Source: Pseudoramibacter faecis (GTDB lineage: Bacteria > Bacillota > Clostridia > Eubacteriales > Eubacteriaceae). From it: a stretch of DNA of 43,228 bases. A program made the position numbers and the translations under genes. The notes beneath the pieces were generated by a model that was not told the origin of the DNA, ran no database searches, and saw only the letters and a program-made list of their open reading frames with translations. Of this stretch, positions 40,909 to 43,228 are shown one piece after another. The stretch's first letter is position 1. Each line of letters starts with the position of its first letter. Location: positions 1 to 43,228 of the forward strand of contig NZ_JAYFFI010000019.1 of assembly GCF_036289405.1 (NCBI RefSeq). The letters are read 5' to 3'.

Positions 40909-42984
40909 GTGGCTAGAGAATATAGTTTGGAAAACACTCGGAACATCGGGATCATGGCTCATATCGATGCCGGTAAGACCACGACGACCGAAAGAATTCT
41001 CTACTATTCCGGTAAAATCCACAAGATCGGCGAAACCCACGACGGGGCTTCCCAGATGGACTGGATGGAACAGGAACAGGAAAGAGGGATCACCATCACG
41101 TCGGCGGCGACGACCTGTTACTGGAAGGGTAATCGCATCAACATCATCGATACCCCCGGGCACGTCGACTTCACCGTAGAGGTGGAACGCTCCCTGAGGG
41201 TTCTCGACGGCGCGGTTGCGGTGTTCGACGCCAAGGCCGGCGTTGAACCGCAGTCCGAAACCGTGTGGCGCCAGGCCGAGGAATACCACGTTCCGAGAAT
41301 GGTTTACATCAACAAGATGGATGTGACCGGCGCCGACTTTTATATGTCGGTGGATACCCTGGTGGATCGCCTGGGAACCAATCCGGTTTGCATTCAGTTG
41401 CCGATCGGCGCCGAACACGGATTCGTCGGTATTATCGATTTGATTAAAATGAAGGCCGAAGTCTACAAAAACGAAGACGGCACCGAATTTGAAATGACCG
41501 ATATTCCGGCAGAGATGCAGGACAAAGCTGAAGAATATCACGAAAAGATGCTTGAACAGCTGGCCGAAGTTGACGACAATTTGATGGAAAAATATCTGGA
41601 CGGTCAGGAAATTTCCGAAGAAGAAATCAAAGCGGCCATCCGCAAAGGGACGGTTGAACTGAAACTCGTTGCCGTGACCTGCGGCTCTTCCTATAAGAAT
41701 AAAGGAGTGCAGATGCTCGTCGACGCTATCGTCGACTACATGCCCTCGCCGGTAGACATCCTGGCCATCAAGGGGGTTAACCCAGATACGGAAGAAGATG
41801 ACGAACGGGTGGCATCCGACGACGCACCGTTCTCTGCTTTGGCATTTAAGATCATGACGGATCCCTATGTCGGGAAGCTCGCCTTTATACGTGTGTACTC
41901 TGGGAAAGCGGAAGCCGGCTCCTACGTGCTCAACACATCCAAGGGCAAACGCGAACGCCTGGGCCGTATCCTGCAGATGCACGCCAATCACAGAGCGGAA
42001 ATCACCGAAGTCTATACCGGAGATATTGTTGCCGCCGTCGGCCTGAAGGACACGGCCACCGGTGATACCCTGTGCGATCCGGATCATCCGATCATTCTTG
42101 AATCGATGGAATTCCCAGATCCGGTTATCTCCGTCGCCGTCGAACCCAAGACCAAAGCCGGTCAGGAGAAGATGTCTGTCGCGCTGATGAAACTGGCGGA
42201 AGAAGATCCGACCTTCCAGACCCATACCGATGAGGAAACCGGCCAGACCATTATTTCCGGGATGGGTGAACTGCATCTGGATATCATCATCGACCGCATG
42301 CTGCGCGAATTCAAGGTGGAAGCCAACATCGGCAAACCCCAGGTGGCCTATAAAGAAGCGATCACCAAGAAAGTGGATGCTGAAGGGAAATTTGCCCGTC
42401 AGTCCGGTGGCCGCGGCCAGTATGGGCACTGCCTGATCACCTTGGAGCCGCTGGAAGCCGGCGAAGGCTTTGTCTTTGAAAATAAAGTGGTCGGCGGAGC
42501 GATTCCGAAGGAATTCATCGGACCGATCGAAAACGGGATCGCGGAAGCCATGCAGAATGGCGTTGTTGCCGGTTATCCGGTGATCGATGTCAAGGCGACG
42601 GTTTACGACGGTTCTTATCACGAAGTTGACTCTTCCGAAATGGCCTTTAAGGTCGCCGGTTCGATGGCTTTCAAAAACGGGATGCGCAAAGCGGCCCCGG
42701 TCATCATGGAACCGATGGAAAAACTGGAAGTGCTCGTGCCCGAAGAATACATGGGCGATGTCATGGGCGATATCAACTCCCGCCGAGGCCGCGTCGAAGG
42801 GATGGAAGCCCGCGCTAATGGAACGCAGTCCATCAAGGGTGTGGTGCCGCTGGCCGAAATGTTCGGCTATGCCACGTCGCTGAGAAGCAAAACCCAAGGC
42901 CGCGGGATCTACACCATGCAGTTCTCACACTACGAAGCGGTGCCGAAATCCATCGCTGAAGAAATCGCCGAAGGCAAGAAATAA
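40909..42984 (+). CDS. fusA: Elongation factor G
   Basis: Translocation GTPase, 691 residues. GTP-binding motifs: AHIDAGKTTTTERIL (G1), the switch I region with RGITITSAATT, DTPGHVDF (G3) and NKMD (G4), followed by domains II-V. The conserved domain IV stretch GGRGQYGHC is intact. It starts with GTG at 40909 behind AAGGAG and lies 33 bp after rpsG. No fusion or truncation was seen, and the sequence agrees with the standard bacterial EF-G rather than the EF-G2 or tetracycline-resistance paralogues. Confidence 0.98.
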   Translation: MAREYSLENTRNIGIMAHIDAGKTTTTERILYYSGKIHKIGETHDGASQMDWMEQEQERGITITSAATTCYWKGNRINIIDTPGHVDFTVEVERSLRVLDGAVAVFDAKAGVEPQSETVWRQAEEYHVPRMVYINKMDVTGADFYMSVDTLVDRLGTNPVCIQLPIGAEHGFVGIIDLIKMKAEVYKNEDGTEFEMTDIPAEMQDKAEEYHEKMLEQLAEVDDNLMEKYLDGQEISEEEIKAAIRKGTVELKLVAVTCGSSYKNKGVQMLVDAIVDYMPSPVDILAIKGVNPDTEEDDERVASDDAPFSALAFKIMTDPYVGKLAFIRVYSGKAEAGSYVLNTSKGKRERLGRILQMHANHRAEITEVYTGDIVAAVGLKDTATGDTLCDPDHPIILESMEFPDPVISVAVEPKTKAGQEKMSVALMKLAEEDPTFQTHTDEETGQTIISGMGELHLDIIIDRMLREFKVEANIGKPQVAYKEAITKKVDAEGKFARQSGGRGQYGHCLITLEPLEAGEGFVFENKVVGGAIPKEFIGPIENGIAEAMQNGVVAGYPVIDVKATVYDGSYHEVDSSEMAFKVAGSMAFKNGMRKAAPVIMEPMEKLEVLVPEEYMGDVMGDINSRRGRVEGMEARANGTQSIKGVVPLAEMFGYATSLRSKTQGRGIYTMQFSHYEAVPKSIAEEIAEGKK

Positions 42985-42999
42985 TCCATCAGATAAAAT

Positions 43000-43029
43000 C
43001 GGCCGGGCAGGCCAAGGCCTGACCGGCCG
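43000..43029 (+). other. Long GC hairpin between fusA and tuf without a T-run
   Basis: CGGCCGG-G-CAGGCC (43000-43013) pairs with GGCCTG-A-CCGGCCG (43016-43029) with one mismatch and a 2-nt loop. No T tract follows, so it is not an intrinsic terminator. It may be an RNA processing or stability element that sets different fusA and tuf levels. Confidence 0.45.
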
Positions 43030-43113
43030 CGATCACAGTGTAGCGTTTGATCTCAAATGATTTCAAACCAGCCTTGACTTGATACTGAAAAATATTGAAA
43101 GGAACCACATAAA

Positions 43114-43228
43114 ATGGCAAAAGAAAAATTTGAAAGATCGAAGCCGCATGTAAACATCGGGACCATCGGGCATGTCGACCATGGAAAAACCACATTAACA
43201 GCGGCGATCACGAAAGTGCTTCACGGGC
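43114..43228 (+). CDS. tuf: Elongation factor Tu, 5' part only (cut by window end)
   Basis: The first 38 codons are present: MAKEKFERSKPHVNIGTIGH, then VDHGKTTLTAAITKVLHG with the complete G1 P-loop (GHVDHGKT). GTPase that delivers aminoacyl-tRNA to the ribosome. The rest lies beyond the window. ATG 43114 follows AAAGGAA at good spacing. Its position after fusA is the classic str operon order; a second tuf copy elsewhere cannot be judged. Confidence 0.97.
   Translation, partial: MAKEKFERSKPHVNIGTIGHVDHGKTTLTAAITKVLHG

Noticed and set aside
40297..42897. 866-codon open frame antisense to rpsG and fusA
   Set aside because: It mirrors the codon pattern of fusA, a certain gene, and has no ribosome binding site or family features. 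The same holds for long antisense frames over rpoB (33155-35530) and rpoC (36973-39330).
1..43228. CRISPR arrays, tRNA or rRNA genes, intact insertion sequences
   Set aside because: I looked for regular short repeats, cloverleaf-type sequences with CCA-type ends and transposase motifs and found none.

Overview
This is a chromosomal segment of an anaerobic low-G+C-lineage Gram-positive bacterium, most likely a Clostridia/Eubacteriales member with fairly GC-rich coding DNA. The evidence is Veg, a class III fructose-bisphosphatase, an L7Ae-like protein between rpoC and rpsL, clostridial ChW wall repeats, strong AGGAGG-type ribosome binding sites, consensus sigma-A promoters, and pyruvate formate-lyase plus lactate and acyl-CoA genes. 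An Eubacteriaceae-like lactate user is my inference; no 16S gene is present.

Layout. 1-2000: a Tp47-like surface protein with its own promoter. 2006-3280: serS. 3300-4990: an AT-rich island of gene relics (a serine recombinase with its centre missing, a frameshifted SRPBCC protein, an unidentified fragment). 5007-8546: cell-wall genes, namely a nine-ChW-repeat L,D-transpeptidase with one frameshift, facing an amidase and a zinc-ribbon/YARHG membrane protein. 8793-12793: an FNR-type regulator, then pflA-pflB behind a perfect FNR box placed 41.5 bp before the predicted start site. 12955-14146: a rhodanese and an unknown membrane protein. 14369-16876: pncB-sua5.

17116-25780 is a lactate and acyl-CoA block: larA (lactate racemase), a decayed DUF2164 gene, a FadR/LldR-type GntR regulator (minus), lctP (lactate permease), a flavodiiron protein (minus), a GlcD-type lactate dehydrogenase, and an acyl-CoA dehydrogenase with a structured leader. 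Four intergenic sites carry ATTGGTC-type operator sequence, three of them placed against strong promoters, so the GntR protein probably controls racemisation, uptake and oxidation together. No EtfAB genes lie here, although related lactate operons and butyryl-CoA dehydrogenases usually have them adjacent.

25861-31179: pheA, veg, a DegV protein, fbp and a nitroreductase, separated by clear terminators. 31739-43228: the transcription/translation cluster rpoB-rpoC-L7Ae-rpsL-rpsG-fusA-tuf (tuf is cut by the window end). rpoB has its own promoter and a roughly 300-nt leader, and is preceded by a divergent gene rather than rplJL. RpoB and RpoC both end in long acidic tails.

No rRNA, tRNA, CRISPR array or intact mobile element was seen. 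The best candidates for new biology are the lactate operator set with its flavodiiron neighbour, the FNR circuit, the structured leaders of rpoB and the acyl-CoA dehydrogenase gene, and the 3x3 ChW architecture.
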